Positions 9,112-21,789 of a stretch of 64,000 bases of DNA are shown piece after piece. Source of the stretch: Coraliomargarita sinensis (GTDB taxonomy: Bacteria > Verrucomicrobiota > Verrucomicrobiia > Opitutales > Coraliomargaritaceae). The first letter of the stretch is position 1. Every line of letters begins with the position of its first letter. A model generated the notes under the pieces. That model had not been told where the DNA came from and did no database searches. It worked only from the letters and a program-made list of their open reading frames with translations. The position numbers and the translations under genes are program-made. Location: NCBI RefSeq assembly GCF_003185655.1, contig NZ_QHJQ01000001.1, positions 124,001-188,000 on the forward strand. The letters run 5' to 3'.

Positions 9112-10634
9112 ACTGCCATCTCTTTATAGCGCTGCTCGCGGATCACGGTTATCTCAATCGATCCGGGGTAGTTCAACTCGTTTTCGATCCGGCGGCTGAT
9201 CGTTCTGGCCAGTTGTCGTGCTTCCTCATCACCTATCACATCCGGCTCGACAATGACGCGGACCTCGCGGCCCGCTTGAATAGCGTAAGCTTCGCTGACC
9301 CCATGCTCCGCCGCCGCGATCTCCTCGATACTGCGGACGCGCTGGATAAAGCCGTCGATGGACGAAGCGCGCGCCCCGGGACGCACAGCAGAGAGGGAAT
9401 CAGCCACCATAACCAGTCCGGCGTAGGGGCTTTCGGCAGGGACCTCATTATGGTGGGCGGCTGCGGCATTAACCACGCGCGAGTCCTCGCCGTGCTGCTT
9501 AATGATATCCGCACCCACGATGGCGTGACTGCCTTCGTAGTCTTCATCGACCGCCTTGCCGATGTCGTGGAAAAGGCCGGCCCGCTTCGCAATGGCCGGG
9601 TCGAGTCCGATTTCCGAGGCAATCAACGCGCAGAGGTTGGCCACCTCGACGGAGTGGGCCAATGTATTCTGGTTGTTGGAAAGGCGGTAATGCAGCTTGC
9701 CGAGCAGCACCACGATCTCGGGATGCACATCGTGCAGTCGCAGTTTCCGAAGCGCGCTCTCACCCAGATGGATGACATTCGCCCGCATTTCCTCTTCTGC
9801 CTTGGCCACCTGCTCTTCGATACTGGCGGGGTGAATCCGGCCGTCCTTCAACAGGGCCTCCAGGGAAATGCGTGCAATTTCGCGCCGGACCGGATCAAAA
9901 CAGGAGATCATAACCGAGTCCGGCGTCTCATCGATCATCAAGGTGGTGCCGGTCGCATGCTCAAAAGTACGGATGTTGCGCCCTTCCCGGCCGATGATGC
10001 GTCCTTTCATCTCGTCACTGGGCAAACTGACAACAGTCGCAGTAGCATCGTTCATCGGCTGACTGGTGATCCGCTGCATGGCTGCCAGCAAAATCCGCGT
10101 GGCCTCACCGTTCACTTCCGCTTCAGAGCGGCCAAGCTTCGAGCGCCGCAAATCAGCAATTTCCTGGGCACACTCCTTTTCGGTCGAACGCAGCAGGAGT
10201 TGGCGCGCATCGTTCTCATCCATGTGAGTGATCTGATGGAGTTTGAGCCGGTACAAGCGGCGCACTTTCTCGGCCTCGTGCTCCGCATCATCAAGTAAGC
10301 GCTGCTCGCGACTGACCTCTTTGTTTTTCTGCTCGATGAGGTTTTCCGCCTCTTTCAAATGCTCGGCTTTTCGGTCCAAATCGCGGGCGCGGACCGTGAG
10401 CTCATTCTCCCGGCTCGCGAGCATCCTCTCGTTTTCGGTCTGCTTCCTTTGCAGTTCGAGTTCCATCTCGTTGTGCTCCTCGCGCAGCTTGAGCTTGGCT
10501 TCGCGCAGCTCGACGTCGCATTTCAAGCGCTCGGACTCCTGGAGGCGGATTACCCGACGCCGGTAGATGAGCACGGCGAGACAGGCCCCGATAACGGCGC
10601 CCATTGCGATCCCCAAAGTCTGCTCAAAACTCAT
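9108..10634 (-). CDS. rny: Ribonuclease Y
   Basis: A 508-aa membrane-anchored endoribonuclease that starts mRNA decay. An N-terminal transmembrane helix (about residues 5-25) is followed by a long charged coiled coil (about 27-160). Then come a KH RNA-binding domain ([19 protein letters not shown]) and an HD metal-dependent phosphohydrolase domain ([20 protein letters not shown]..., then [12 protein letters not shown], and AAAHHNEV). Length matches the family (about 515 aa). The downstream DUF481 gene overlaps it by 4 nt. The 140-nt upstream gap has AT-rich stretches but no clear promoter. Confidence 0.96.
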   Translation of the reverse strand: MSFEQTLGIAMGAVIGACLAVLIYRRRVIRLQESERLKCDVELREAKLKLREEHNEMELELQRKQTENERMLASRENELTVRARDLDRKAEHLKEAENLIEQKNKEVSREQRLLDDAEHEAEKVRRLYRLKLHQITHMDENDARQLLLRSTEKECAQEIADLRRSKLGRSEAEVNGEATRILLAAMQRITSQPMNDATATVVSLPSDEMKGRIIGREGRNIRTFEHATGTTLMIDETPDSVMISCFDPVRREIARISLEALLKDGRIHPASIEEQVAKAEEEMRANVIHLGESALRKLRLHDVHPEIVVLLGKLHYRLSNNQNTLAHSVEVANLCALIASEIGLDPAIAKRAGLFHDIGKAVDEDYEGSHAIVGADIIKQHGEDSRVVNAAAAHHNEVPAESPYAGLVMVADSLSAVRPGARASSIDGFIQRVRSIEEIAAAEHGVSEAYAIQAGREVRVIVEPDVIGDEEARQLARTISRRIENELNYPGSIEITVIREQRYKEMAV

Positions 10635-10775
10635 CGTTGATGTTGGCAGTCACTCTTTCGACGGGGTAATCGACAAAGCCCGGGCCTGCCAGCCCTGCCT
10701 GCGGGGTTTTCAGGCTAGATTGTTATTCGATTTAAACGCGTAAATCTCTGAATATCAAGATCAAGATATTGTAAA

Positions 10776-12425
10776 TCAATGATGCTTTCGAAGGGTAGAA
10801 ATAACGATATAAAACCCTAGTAAGCCCGAAACCAGAAAGCCGAGGATCCCGATGGCCGGATAACCGAAGAGCAGCGGCTTGACACCGGTGGTGATGACGA
10901 GCGAGGACCCGATAATCAGCGAGCCCACAATAATCCCCACCGTCAGCCGGTTCATGGAGGAGTTGAAGGTGTCTTCCAGGTTTTCCGTGCCGGTGTGGTG
11001 AAAGTTGATCTGTATGTCCTCCTCCTCGACGCGCTGCAGAATACGCTGCACATTTTCCGGAATCTGCTGCAGCCGCCGCAGCATCGCCAGCATCGGCCAG
11101 AGGCTTTGGCGCGTCATCCCGTTCATACTCCAGCGCTCTTTGTTGAGTTTTTTCAGGAAGGGTTCAGCGACTTTCTGAATATCGAATTTTGGATCGAGCG
11201 CGCGGGCGCTTTCCTCCACACAGAGGATCGCCTTCGAGAGTAAGGCATAATCCGACGACACCTGAATCCCGTTCGTCCCGAAAATGTAGAGCATTTCCAG
11301 ACCGACGCGTCCGATCTCGGTGCCGGCCGGTCCAAACTTACGATGCTTGTTCAGCAGGTACGTCACCTCTTTTTCCAAGGGCCGACGATCAATCCGCCGG
11401 TTGTTCACTGACATTCGCTCGGCCACCCGGATGACCTTGTCCGCATCGCGGGAGGTGATGGCGGCAAATAAGTCCGCCAGTTCGTAACGCATTTCGACAG
11501 TAATTTGCCCGGCCTGCCCCCAGTCGAGAAAGCAAATGCGTTTATCCGCCGTAACAAGCATGTTGCCGGAATGCGGATCGGCATGGAAGAACCCGGTTCC
11601 GACAATCTGATGAAATACTGATTCGCCACCAAGCACAGCCAACTCAGCGGCATCCTCCGGCGTCAGTTGAACCTCATCCGGCGGCTCACCCTCGACCCAC
11701 TCCGTCACGAGCAAACGGCGCGTGGTAAAAGACCGATACACCTTGGGTGCAAAAACCCGGGACTGGTCCGGATTCAATGAGCGGAAAATTTCGGCATTAT
11801 CCGCCTCATTCAGATAGTTCAGCTCCTCCTCCAGACGTTCTTCCGCTTCCCGAACGAGCAGAGGTAGATTGTAAGGCTGAAGGTAATCGATGTGAGCGTG
11901 CAGCTGGCGGGCAAACCAGCCAATGATCTCCAGATCTGAGGAAATGGTCTTTCGGATATCCTCCCGCTGAACCTTGACGCAAACCGATTCGCCGGTGGCC
12001 AGTAGCCGGGCCTTGTAAACCTGCCCCAACGAACCTGCAGCCAGAGGTTCGGGGTCGAACTCAATGAAGTAATCGTCAATCTCGCCATCCAGCTCCTTGA
12101 GTAAGACGGGCTTAATTCTCTCAAACGACTGCGGTTCCACGTGGCTGCGCAGCTTCTTCAGCTCCATGACCAATGGCTCCGGCAGCTTATCGGGCCGGGT
12201 GCTCAGGATCTGACCGAATTTTACAAAAATCGGGCCGAGTTCCTCGCAGGCATTGCGCACCCGCTCATAAGGCGTCAGCCCGGAGACCTTTTTACGGACC
12301 AGATTCTTAAGAAGGAACTGCGGCGTATCCAATTGCAGCAACAAATCCTCGAATCCCCAGCGCACCAGAATCGCAACGATCTCAGGCGCCCGCACCGCAT
12401 TGGCTAAATAGTTAAATGGTTTCAT
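10776..12425 (-). CDS. ubiB: UbiB/ABC1 (AarF) family atypical kinase
   Basis: A 549-aa protein of the ABC1/ADCK/UbiB family, which supports ubiquinone or other isoprenoid lipid metabolism in many bacteria. The family's Ala-rich loop replaces the normal P-loop (AAGSLGQVYKARL), with the lysine in VCVKVQRE. The catalytic region FFHADPHSGNMLV and the metal-binding FLDWGQAG are intact. An N-terminal KxGQ-type motif is present as FVKFGQILSTRPD. Two C-terminal hydrophobic helices (about 495-515 and 522-542) anchor it in the membrane. It is downstream of the IVS-type and phasin-like genes. Its leader is a heptad array. Whether this organism makes ubiquinone or menaquinone is not shown here, so the gene symbol denotes family only. 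Confidence 0.9.
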   Translation of the reverse strand: MKPFNYLANAVRAPEIVAILVRWGFEDLLLQLDTPQFLLKNLVRKKVSGLTPYERVRNACEELGPIFVKFGQILSTRPDKLPEPLVMELKKLRSHVEPQSFERIKPVLLKELDGEIDDYFIEFDPEPLAAGSLGQVYKARLLATGESVCVKVQREDIRKTISSDLEIIGWFARQLHAHIDYLQPYNLPLLVREAEERLEEELNYLNEADNAEIFRSLNPDQSRVFAPKVYRSFTTRRLLVTEWVEGEPPDEVQLTPEDAAELAVLGGESVFHQIVGTGFFHADPHSGNMLVTADKRICFLDWGQAGQITVEMRYELADLFAAITSRDADKVIRVAERMSVNNRRIDRRPLEKEVTYLLNKHRKFGPAGTEIGRVGLEMLYIFGTNGIQVSSDYALLSKAILCVEESARALDPKFDIQKVAEPFLKKLNKERWSMNGMTRQSLWPMLAMLRRLQQIPENVQRILQRVEEEDIQINFHHTGTENLEDTFNSSMNRLTVGIIVGSLIIGSSLVITTGVKPLLFGYPAIGILGFLVSGLLGFYIVISTLRKHH

Positions 12426-12437
12426 CCCCTATGTAGT

Positions 12438-12465
12438 AAGGTGTGAATGTGAAAGGTGAAAGGTA
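12438..12465. repeat. Heptad array between the IVS-type gene and ubiB
   Basis: On the plus strand four units AAGGTGT, GAATGTG, AAAGGTG and AAAGGTA stand in perfect 7-nt phase. Read with ubiB they are ACCTTTC-type repeats in its leader, ending shortly before AGGGG-ATG. An inverted copy (about 27 of 31 positions match) lies on the other side of the IVS-type gene at 12826-12868. Confidence 0.8.
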
Positions 12466-12474
12466 TTCACGGAA

Positions 12475-12825
12475 TTAAAGCTTTCTTCTAAACGCTGCGA
12501 TACCTGATGACAGAATTTCTGCCTTACCACGAAGCTGTTCGGCCAAATGTTTTTCGATAAATTTTCGATCTTCAGCTAAGTAAAGCATACTACGAACCTC
12601 ACCCGATGAGCCTTTAGCTATATCTAAATAGTGCCCGAAGTCTCTTGAAGTTCGCCGCTCAAAACCTTCAGCAATGTTATTCATTGAGGAAGTGGCTGCT
12701 CTTTCAATCTGATTTCGAAAGGAATAATCACTACAGCCGACCATGACATCGTAAATGCCATTTGCGAGGACACGAGATTGCTGCCAAATGCGAAGGTCTT
12801 CGAATCGTTCAGCAAATTCGGACAT
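12475..12825 (-). CDS. Four-helix-bundle protein of the 23S rRNA IVS type
   Basis: A 116-aa, mostly helical protein. It has the family's signature segments: FEDLRIWQQSRVLANGIYD (helix 1), FRNQIERAATSSMNNIAEGFERR (helix 2 with the conserved NIAEG), FGHYLDIAKGSSGEVRSMLYLA (helix 3) and a final helix. Related proteins are encoded within intervening sequences of 23S rRNA genes in spirochaetes and others, and are structurally akin to the Avd accessory protein of diversity-generating retroelements. This copy is free-standing; no rRNA or reverse transcriptase is nearby. It lies between a phasin-like gene and ubiB, and its coding region is framed closely by two inverted heptad arrays, which suggests a mobile cassette. 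Molecular function unknown. Confidence 0.88.
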   Translation of the reverse strand: MSEFAERFEDLRIWQQSRVLANGIYDVMVGCSDYSFRNQIERAATSSMNNIAEGFERRTSRDFGHYLDIAKGSSGEVRSMLYLAEDRKFIEKHLAEQLRGKAEILSSGIAAFRRKL

Positions 12826-12868
12826 ACTTACCTTGGTACTTTTCCACCTTCCAACATTCGCACCTTTT
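12826..12868. repeat. Heptad-like array, inverted partner of 12438-12465
   Basis: Units ACCTTGG, TACTTTTCC, ACCTTCC, AACATTCGC and ACCTTTTT (periods of 7 and 9) begin immediately upstream of the IVS-type gene's ATG. The reverse complement aligns with the array on the far side of that gene, both starting AAGGTG-GAATGT, so the gene sits between imperfect terminal inverted repeats of about 31 bp. Confidence 0.7.
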
Positions 12869-12874
12869 TAGAAA

Positions 12875-13198
12875 TCACTCTCCATTCGGGAATTCCTTGT
12901 GCAACCTGCCCTCCAGTTCGGTTACGCGGGCCGCAAGGGCGTCGTATTGGTCTTTGGTCACCACGTTGGCGCGATGCAGCATCTCGTTGAAGAGTTTGCT
13001 TGCCTCGACTCTGGCCTTTTCGGTTTCCACTTTACCCTCTTCAACAATTTTGTCGGACATCTCGGCCGCTTCCTCGCGAGTCAGCTTGCCTTTTTCAACC
13101 AATTCATCGAGCGACTCCAGAACTTTGTCTTTCGTCACGACAGCCAGGCCTACGCCGGCCAACATACTTTTTTTAACGAGATCTATCATAGCAAACAT
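12875..13198 (-). CDS. Phasin-like helical protein
   Basis: A 107-aa protein with a short hydrophobic N-terminal helix (MIDLVKKSMLAGVGLAVVTK) and a long charged helical remainder (EEAAEMSDKIVEEGKVETEK..., then VTELEGRL near the end), the usual form of small phasin/PhaF-like proteins that coat polyester granules or bind membranes. A second ATG three codons in could be the true start. Small phasin-like genes are often found near UbiB-family kinases; here the two are separated by the IVS-type gene, which looks like an insertion into an older pair. Function inferred, moderate certainty. Confidence 0.6.
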   Translation of the reverse strand: MFAMIDLVKKSMLAGVGLAVVTKDKVLESLDELVEKGKLTREEAAEMSDKIVEEGKVETEKARVEASKLFNEMLHRANVVTKDQYDALAARVTELEGRLHKEFPNGE

Positions 13199-13329
13199 AC
13201 TGTAGCCTGATTCCGGCGAAAGACAAGGTCACAAAAAGTGTGATTCTTTTGACTCGTCCTGGAAACCCGCCAAACCGAATACCATCGTCCAAAAGCTCCA
13301 CAGAAAAGTCCCTAGGGCTATGAGTCCCA

Positions 13330-14820
13330 TCAATCGCTCTGTTCAACCACCCGATAAAATTTACTGGGGCCCTCCATTTCGACTGTCGTTTCCATTGTCT
13401 CATTGGAACTGCCGAAAACACTCCGCTGCGCAACAAATTCCCAGCTATCCGAGTCCGACAAATTCATGCTGCTCTGAAGTATTTGTTTGGTCGCACCCTC
13501 GGAAGGCGTCGGCCAAGTGATGATAAAGGCACTACGGATTTCAATAGGTCTGGCCAAAGTGCTCAAAAAATCCGGTAACGCTGAACGCGTATAAACGTTC
13601 AAATAAAAGCGATCCTTTTCAGCGGTGAGGACGGCCACTTGCCCATCGCTATCGAAAGCTACATCCGCCCCCGCAAAGTAATCTCCTGTCGTTACTTGAG
13701 CGATCAACGTCTCCGACCAAATCCCGCCCGATTCTTCAGCGACATAAAGCCTATTTTGTGCGGCATTGATATAAGTGATGGCAACCCCGGCAGCGGGATC
13801 GAAGTCGAGGGCAACCGATTCAAACATACCTGCAATCGTCGACACTTTGACCGTCGACCAAGCCGACACACCACGTTCGGAAAATCGAACGGCGTTTCCC
13901 ACCGGATCGGAATAGGCGAGCTTCACCCCGTGTGCAGAGGAAAAATAGATATCGAAAGCGCAGAGTTTGAGTAAAGTATCATCATCGACCAATTCGATTG
14001 AAGATGGAGTCGTGGTATCGACCGATTGGTAAATGAGCTGCATTGGAGTTTCATCTAAAACGCCGTTTGCATTCAGATCTTCTCCTGTGTCGATTTCCCC
14101 ATTCAGATTCACATCCTCTGAAAAAGTGGAATAGGCGACATGGCAATCGTCCCCTTCTCCAGCAACCGCCACAACGTGACAAACCGGGCCGTCGGAAAGC
14201 TTCGTTAGTGTCAGATTTTCATCTGCATAATAGTAATGCCAAAGCTCGTAGTCCGGATTGACGGCAAGCACGTGTAACCCCTCATTTGCGTCAACTGCCA
14301 CGGACCCAACTCGCTTCGGGATCGGCAGGGTAGTTCTCGTGTTGGCCGGACTGACAAGTGTATCAATGTGGAGCAGGTCACCGGTCCAATGCGCAACCGT
14401 AACAGCAGTATCGTGACGACTTACCAAACTGGGTGCCTCAATTCCCTCTGAAAGATCCGTCACGGGCGCAGTGTTTGACCAAATCCCCGTATCGAGTGAC
14501 ACAAGGCTTAGCTGATAATACTCGCCTAGTACCGGAAAGCCGATGTCATTGTATTCCGGTGGATCAGGCTGATCCGAATAGTCCACCTTCAAAATTTCGA
14601 GCCCATTTGAATTCCAGACAAAAGTGGGCTCGTAACCGGAGGGAAGCGCCGGCAAAGGGTCCCCGAAATCGTCAAGTATGGGAAAGCCGTCTTCACTGAG
14701 TTGATAGCCCGTAGTCGCAATCGGCGTTTTCTGCCAGGCAGCTGAGGCAAAGTGGGTGAGGCCCAACCCCACGAGGGAAACGACAACAAGTGTCAGGTCA
14801 TTAAAGTTCCCTCTAGCCAT
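13330..14820 (-). CDS. Large secreted protein, possible beta-propeller
   Basis: A 496-aa protein with an N-terminal hydrophobic segment after a few polar residues (MARGNFNDLTLVVVSLVGLGLTHFASA), a likely signal peptide. The mature part is rich in short beta-strand patterns repeated about every 45-55 residues, such as VGSVAVDANEGLHVLAVNP, VVAVAGEGDDCHVAYSTF, GVKLAYSDPVGNAVRFSE and DVAFDSDGQVAVLTAEKD, which suggests a propeller. One Asp/Asn-rich calcium-binding loop is visible (VNLNGEIDTGEDLNANGVLDE). The end (WEFVAQRSVFGSSNE...KFYRVVEQ) matches the C-terminal style of other secreted proteins in this window. I do not recognise a named family. It reads toward atpC's terminator from upstream. Confidence 0.6.
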   Translation of the reverse strand: MARGNFNDLTLVVVSLVGLGLTHFASAAWQKTPIATTGYQLSEDGFPILDDFGDPLPALPSGYEPTFVWNSNGLEILKVDYSDQPDPPEYNDIGFPVLGEYYQLSLVSLDTGIWSNTAPVTDLSEGIEAPSLVSRHDTAVTVAHWTGDLLHIDTLVSPANTRTTLPIPKRVGSVAVDANEGLHVLAVNPDYELWHYYYADENLTLTKLSDGPVCHVVAVAGEGDDCHVAYSTFSEDVNLNGEIDTGEDLNANGVLDETPMQLIYQSVDTTTPSSIELVDDDTLLKLCAFDIYFSSAHGVKLAYSDPVGNAVRFSERGVSAWSTVKVSTIAGMFESVALDFDPAAGVAITYINAAQNRLYVAEESGGIWSETLIAQVTTGDYFAGADVAFDSDGQVAVLTAEKDRFYLNVYTRSALPDFLSTLARPIEIRSAFIITWPTPSEGATKQILQSSMNLSDSDSWEFVAQRSVFGSSNETMETTVEMEGPSKFYRVVEQSD

Positions 14821-14853
14821 TTCTGCTAGTCATACCGCCATTTATGGGCATGC

Positions 14854-14886
14854 AATAAAAAAACGCGGTTCCTTTCGAAACCGCGT
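14854..14886 (-). terminator. Terminator of the ATP synthase operon
   Basis: On the minus strand ACGCGGTTTC, loop GAAA, GGAACCGCGT followed by TTTTTTATT. It lies 25 nt downstream of atpC and ends the atp transcript. Confidence 0.9.
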
Positions 14887-14911
14887 TGGTTAAAACTGTT
14901 TTTGGCCAAGC

Positions 14912-15325
14912 TTAGCGATGTCGCCCCTTGGTCAGCTTCTGCGCGATGAGGAACTGGACGTTCTTCTCAAGCCGCTCGAGTTCGAAGGGATCGATTCCTT
15001 CCGCTTCGGCCTCTTCGAGGGCTTGCTCGGCACGCGACTGGGCGGATTCGAGTTCGGAGAGGTCGATATCCTTGACGTCGATCGCGGCTTCGGTGAGCAC
15101 GGAAACGGTGTTGCCAAGAACCTTGGCAAAACCGAAGTCGACCGCAATGAATTCGGTATCGGCCCCTTTGATCACCTTGAGCTCACCGGCCTTGATCTTG
15201 GTCACCAGAGGGACGTGGCCCGTGAGAATACCGGTTTCGCCGGACTCAGTGGGCAATACGACCTGATCGGCCTCGGTGGAGAGGACCTTGTCGTCGGGGG
15301 TGATGATTTCGAGTGTGAGCGACAT
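14912..15325 (-). CDS. atpC: ATP synthase F1 epsilon subunit
   Basis: A 137-aa subunit of the F1 central stalk. The N-terminal beta-sandwich covers about residues 1-85 (MSLTLEIITPDDKVLS, ESGETGILTGHVPLVTKIKAGEL) and the C-terminal helical hairpin about 90-135 (LSELESAQSRAEQALEEAEA...). The second helix can regulate ATP hydrolysis in other bacteria. It is the last gene of the atp operon, 40 nt after atpD, with a heptad-like array filling the spacer, and is followed by a strong terminator. No Shine-Dalgarno sequence precedes the ATG (CACCTAAAATG). Confidence 0.95.
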   Translation of the reverse strand: MSLTLEIITPDDKVLSTEADQVVLPTESGETGILTGHVPLVTKIKAGELKVIKGADTEFIAVDFGFAKVLGNTVSVLTEAAIDVKDIDLSELESAQSRAEQALEEAEAEGIDPFELERLEKNVQFLIAQKLTKGRHR

Positions 15326-15365
15326 TTTAGGTGCGAAGGTGAAAGGTGCGAAAGTGGCAGGTAGG
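15326..15365 (-). repeat. 7/8-nt repeat array between atpD and atpC
   Basis: The whole atpD-atpC spacer, read with the operon, is ACCTGCC, ACTTTCGC, ACCTTTC, ACCTTCGC, ACCTAAA before ATG, alternating 7- and 8-nt units with consensus ACCTTYN. It is similar in unit to the atpG-atpD spacer and the ubiB leader. Confidence 0.7.
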
Positions 15366-17732
<2,367 letters not shown>

Positions 17733-17734
17733 TT

Positions 17735-17769
17735 ATATCAGAGGACAGAGTTCAGAAGTCAGAGGACAG
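17735..17769 (-). repeat. Heptad array between atpA and atpG
   Basis: On the plus strand five units stand in perfect 7-nt phase: ATATCAG, AGGACAG, AGTTCAG, AAGTCAG and AGGACAG. In operon sense they are CTGACTT-type repeats that end three nucleotides before the atpG ATG. The same unit type (NNNNCAG) occurs before tyrS. Confidence 0.85.
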
Positions 17770-17775
17770 AAAATA

Positions 17776-19320
<1,545 letters not shown>

Positions 19321-19355
19321 TGTAAGAGAAGGTAGAAATTAGAAGTTAGGAGTCT
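19321..19355 (-). repeat. Heptad array between atpH and atpA
   Basis: On the plus strand the spacer is TGTAAGA, GAAGGTA, GAAATTA, GAAGTTA, GGAGTCT, in perfect phase, with a sixth unit GAAATTT running over the atpH stop codon. In operon sense it is pyrimidine-rich (TAACTTC-type units) and abuts the atpA ATG. Confidence 0.8.
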
Positions 19356-19360
19356 GAAAT

Positions 19361-19756
19361 TTAGTGAACGTTGTCTGCCAGTCGCTTGAGGCGGCCGGAC
19401 ACTGAGGCATCGTAAACATCATCGCCAATCCGGATGCGTACACCGGCGATGAGCGAAGGGTCGTCCTGAGTGACCGCCGAAATGGGGCGGCCATAGACTT
19501 GTGTGAAATTTGATTCGATGGCGGAAAGCGTATCCGCACTGAGTGCGCCGGGAGTCGAAACCACCGCAGTTTGTTCTGCAACAGCCTTGCGGATATAGTA
19601 AAGGTAGGTTTTGAGAAGGGCCAGCTTGTTGCGGAGCTCAGCCTTCTTCAGTGCGTTCAGGACATCCGTCACACGGGACTCCGTCACCACTCCGTTGTCG
19701 AGGGACAATTCGACCAGATTACGGGCAAACTGAAGAATCTTTTTATCTCTGGTCAT
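19361..19756 (-). CDS. atpH: ATP synthase F1 delta subunit, short form
   Basis: A 131-aa protein in the position of the delta (OSCP) subunit that joins F1 to the peripheral stalk. The C-terminal half is recognisable: SAVTQDDPSLIAGVRIRIGDDVYDAS is the typical DxxLIGGvxIrIgdxvyDxS segment, followed by SGRLKRLADNV. The family is usually about 175-185 aa, so some 45 residues of the N-terminal six-helix domain are missing or shortened; there is no upstream in-frame extension, because the atpF stop is 21 nt upstream. Either the lineage has a reduced delta or the N-terminal domain has lost helices. The gene order and the C-terminus make the call safe. Confidence 0.9.
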   Translation of the reverse strand: MTRDKKILQFARNLVELSLDNGVVTESRVTDVLNALKKAELRNKLALLKTYLYYIRKAVAEQTAVVSTPGALSADTLSAIESNFTQVYGRPISAVTQDDPSLIAGVRIRIGDDVYDASVSGRLKRLADNVH

Positions 19757-19777
19757 GGATGATAAAAACGGAGCAGA

Positions 19778-20323
19778 TTAGTTAGAAGACCCAGCCAATT
19801 CCTTGGCGGCAGCGTCGGAGAATGTTTTTCTGTCTTCCTCGGAGAGCTCTTTGGAAAGCACCGTGGAAGTTGTGGTAACAACGAGACGCGCGACCTCCTG
19901 GCGTACATCGGACAACATCTTCTGGCGCTCGAGCTCCGTTGCTTCACTGGCCTTGCGGATGATCGATTCCGCTTGGTTCGCGGCTTCCTGAGTCTTTTTC
20001 TCGATCATTTCCTTCGATTGCTCGCGGGCCTCTGAGAGAATGCGCTGGGCTTCCTGAGCGGCTTCCTTGACCTTCTCCGAGCGCTCGCGCTCGGCCTCAG
20101 CCAGTTGAGTCTTCATCTCCTCGGCATACTGAAGACCGTCCGCAATCTTTTGCTGACGCTCGTCCAGGGTCTTGGCAATGGGCTTAATCGCAAAACGATA
20201 GAGCAGGAATGCGATTATGGTAAAGTTGATCGCTTGCGCGATGATCAGAGACGGATTGAAACCGAACTCCCGCGCAAACTCACCACTGGCGGGATTGGTG
20301 GCTGCTAAAAATATGAAGTCCAT
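19778..20323 (-). CDS. atpF: ATP synthase Fo b subunit
   Basis: A 181-aa peripheral-stalk protein. One transmembrane helix near residues 27-47 ([20 protein letters not shown]) follows an N-terminal stretch, and the rest (50-170) is a long charged helix ([20 protein letters not shown]..., [18 protein letters not shown]). Only one b-type gene is present, so the stalk is presumably a homodimer. It follows a 12-bp hairpin that separates it from atpE, which may reduce its expression relative to the c subunit. Confidence 0.95.
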   Translation of the reverse strand: MDFIFLAATNPASGEFAREFGFNPSLIIAQAINFTIIAFLLYRFAIKPIAKTLDERQQKIADGLQYAEEMKTQLAEAERERSEKVKEAAQEAQRILSEAREQSKEMIEKKTQEAANQAESIIRKASEATELERQKMLSDVRQEVARLVVTTTSTVLSKELSEEDRKTFSDAAAKELAGSSN

Positions 20324-20355
20324 CGTATTACCGAGGTTAGTTTAGTAAGAGAAAA

Positions 20356-20385
20356 TTTCCGGGCCTGCATGTACAGGCCCGGAAA
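20356..20385 (-). terminator. Strong hairpin between atpE and atpF (attenuator-like)
   Basis: TTTCCGGGCCTG and CAGGCCCGGAAA form a perfect 12-bp stem around the loop CATGTA (plus-strand coordinates). Read with the operon it is followed by TTTTCTCTT after the stem, so it could terminate some transcripts or protect the 3' end of a processed atpB-atpE mRNA. It sits just where extra c-subunit mRNA would be useful. Confidence 0.7.
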
Positions 20386-20391
20386 GAAAGG

Positions 20392-20682
<291 letters not shown>

Positions 20683-20754
20683 TTATGTAGTTCGTTTTTG
20701 AAGTATTCAGGCATCTGTGAGTTAACTCTGGCCCGATGCTACCTCAAAAGTGTG

Positions 20755-21600
20755 CTAGTGTTCTTCTTCGTGGTTACAGATTAATCCGATGTAAACAGCA
20801 GTCAGGAGAGTGAAGACCAGGGCTTGGATCAAGCCGACCAAAGTCTCCAACAGATAAAAAGGAAGCGCTCCCGGAACATACCAGGGAAGCATATCGATGA
20901 TTTTAGCCAGTAGGGTTTCGCCACCGAGAATGTTACCGAACAGTCGCATCGACAGCGTCAGCGGCCGAATGCCGATTGAAACCACCTCAATCAAACCGAC
21001 CAGGAGGAACACAAGGCTAAGGAAAAAATACAGTGGCAGTGGCGTAGAATCCTTCTCCGCCTTATTCCCGAAGAGATCGTGCGCGAGAAGCTTGATGCCG
21101 GCATACCGCAGCACGAAATAAAGCCAGCCGAGCATCGCTATCGCCGCCAATGCAATTGTCGTATTCAGGTCGGAATTGGCCGGGCGGAAAAAGTAATTCA
21201 GATTACCTTCAGCATCTTTGAAGCCGAAAGCTCCAACGCCCGGAAGCAAGCCAGACCAGTTGTTGATCAGGATGAAGAGAAACAGACAAATTAACAACGG
21301 CAGCACTTTGTTGATCAGCTTACTGCCCACAATCGGCTCCATGACCGACTCCAGACCCGAATAGACGCTCTCAAATACTGCTTGTCCCTTCGTTGGGATC
21401 AACTGCGGCGTACCCACAGCCAGACGGACTGCTAAAATAAGTGCGAGCGCGATCACCCAAGTCGTCAGCATGGAGTTCGTGATCGGCATACCCATGATCT
21501 CATGCAACTGGTACGCATGCGAACTGACCTCGCCCCCTGCGGCATTGAGTGCCGTGGCGCTTGCGAGAAGGACAAAAACTGTTGGTAGAAGCTTGTTCAC
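20755..21600 (-). CDS. atpB: ATP synthase Fo a subunit
   Basis: The 281-aa ion-channel subunit and first gene of the operon. An N-terminal hydrophobic leader (MNKLLPTVFVLLASATALNA) is followed by the HEIMGMPITNSMLTTWVI segment and five or six transmembrane helices. The essential arginine lies in IRPLTLSMRLFGNILGGETL, and the C-terminal helix in LVGLIQALVFTLLTAVYIG is the conserved one that faces the c ring. The divergent gene at 21790 lies 189 nt upstream, so the operon promoter should be in that gap. No atpI or atpZ is seen before it. Confidence 0.96.
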   Translation of the reverse strand: MNKLLPTVFVLLASATALNAAGGEVSSHAYQLHEIMGMPITNSMLTTWVIALALILAVRLAVGTPQLIPTKGQAVFESVYSGLESVMEPIVGSKLINKVLPLLICLFLFILINNWSGLLPGVGAFGFKDAEGNLNYFFRPANSDLNTTIALAAIAMLGWLYFVLRYAGIKLLAHDLFGNKAEKDSTPLPLYFFLSLVFLLVGLIEVVSIGIRPLTLSMRLFGNILGGETLLAKIIDMLPWYVPGALPFYLLETLVGLIQALVFTLLTAVYIGLICNHEEEH

Positions 21601-21789
21601 GAGGAACTTGAGGGTGATTCAGGCGCAGAAATTTAGCGAAAAGCCGAAGGTGATGACGTCGGGTCTCAATCTCGTCAACACCTGATTTGCAGGCCATCGC
21701 GCAGGATTAGTTCTACTAATGTGGCTTATCATCAAATCAAGCAGTTCTGAACTTGCCAGCGGGATAGGAGGCTCAAATCTTATTACCCC

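Noticed and set aside
9213..10298. 361-aa plus-strand open frame across rny
   Set aside because: Antisense to RNase Y with intact KH and HD motifs; no own motifs or leader.
12475..12825. Diversity-generating retroelement (IVS-type protein as Avd)
   Set aside because: No reverse transcriptase, template repeat or variable repeat is present nearby; the protein belongs to the related stand-alone type.
17735..17769. CRISPR array
   Set aside because: The repeats are 7 nt without spacers, and no cas genes occur in the window.
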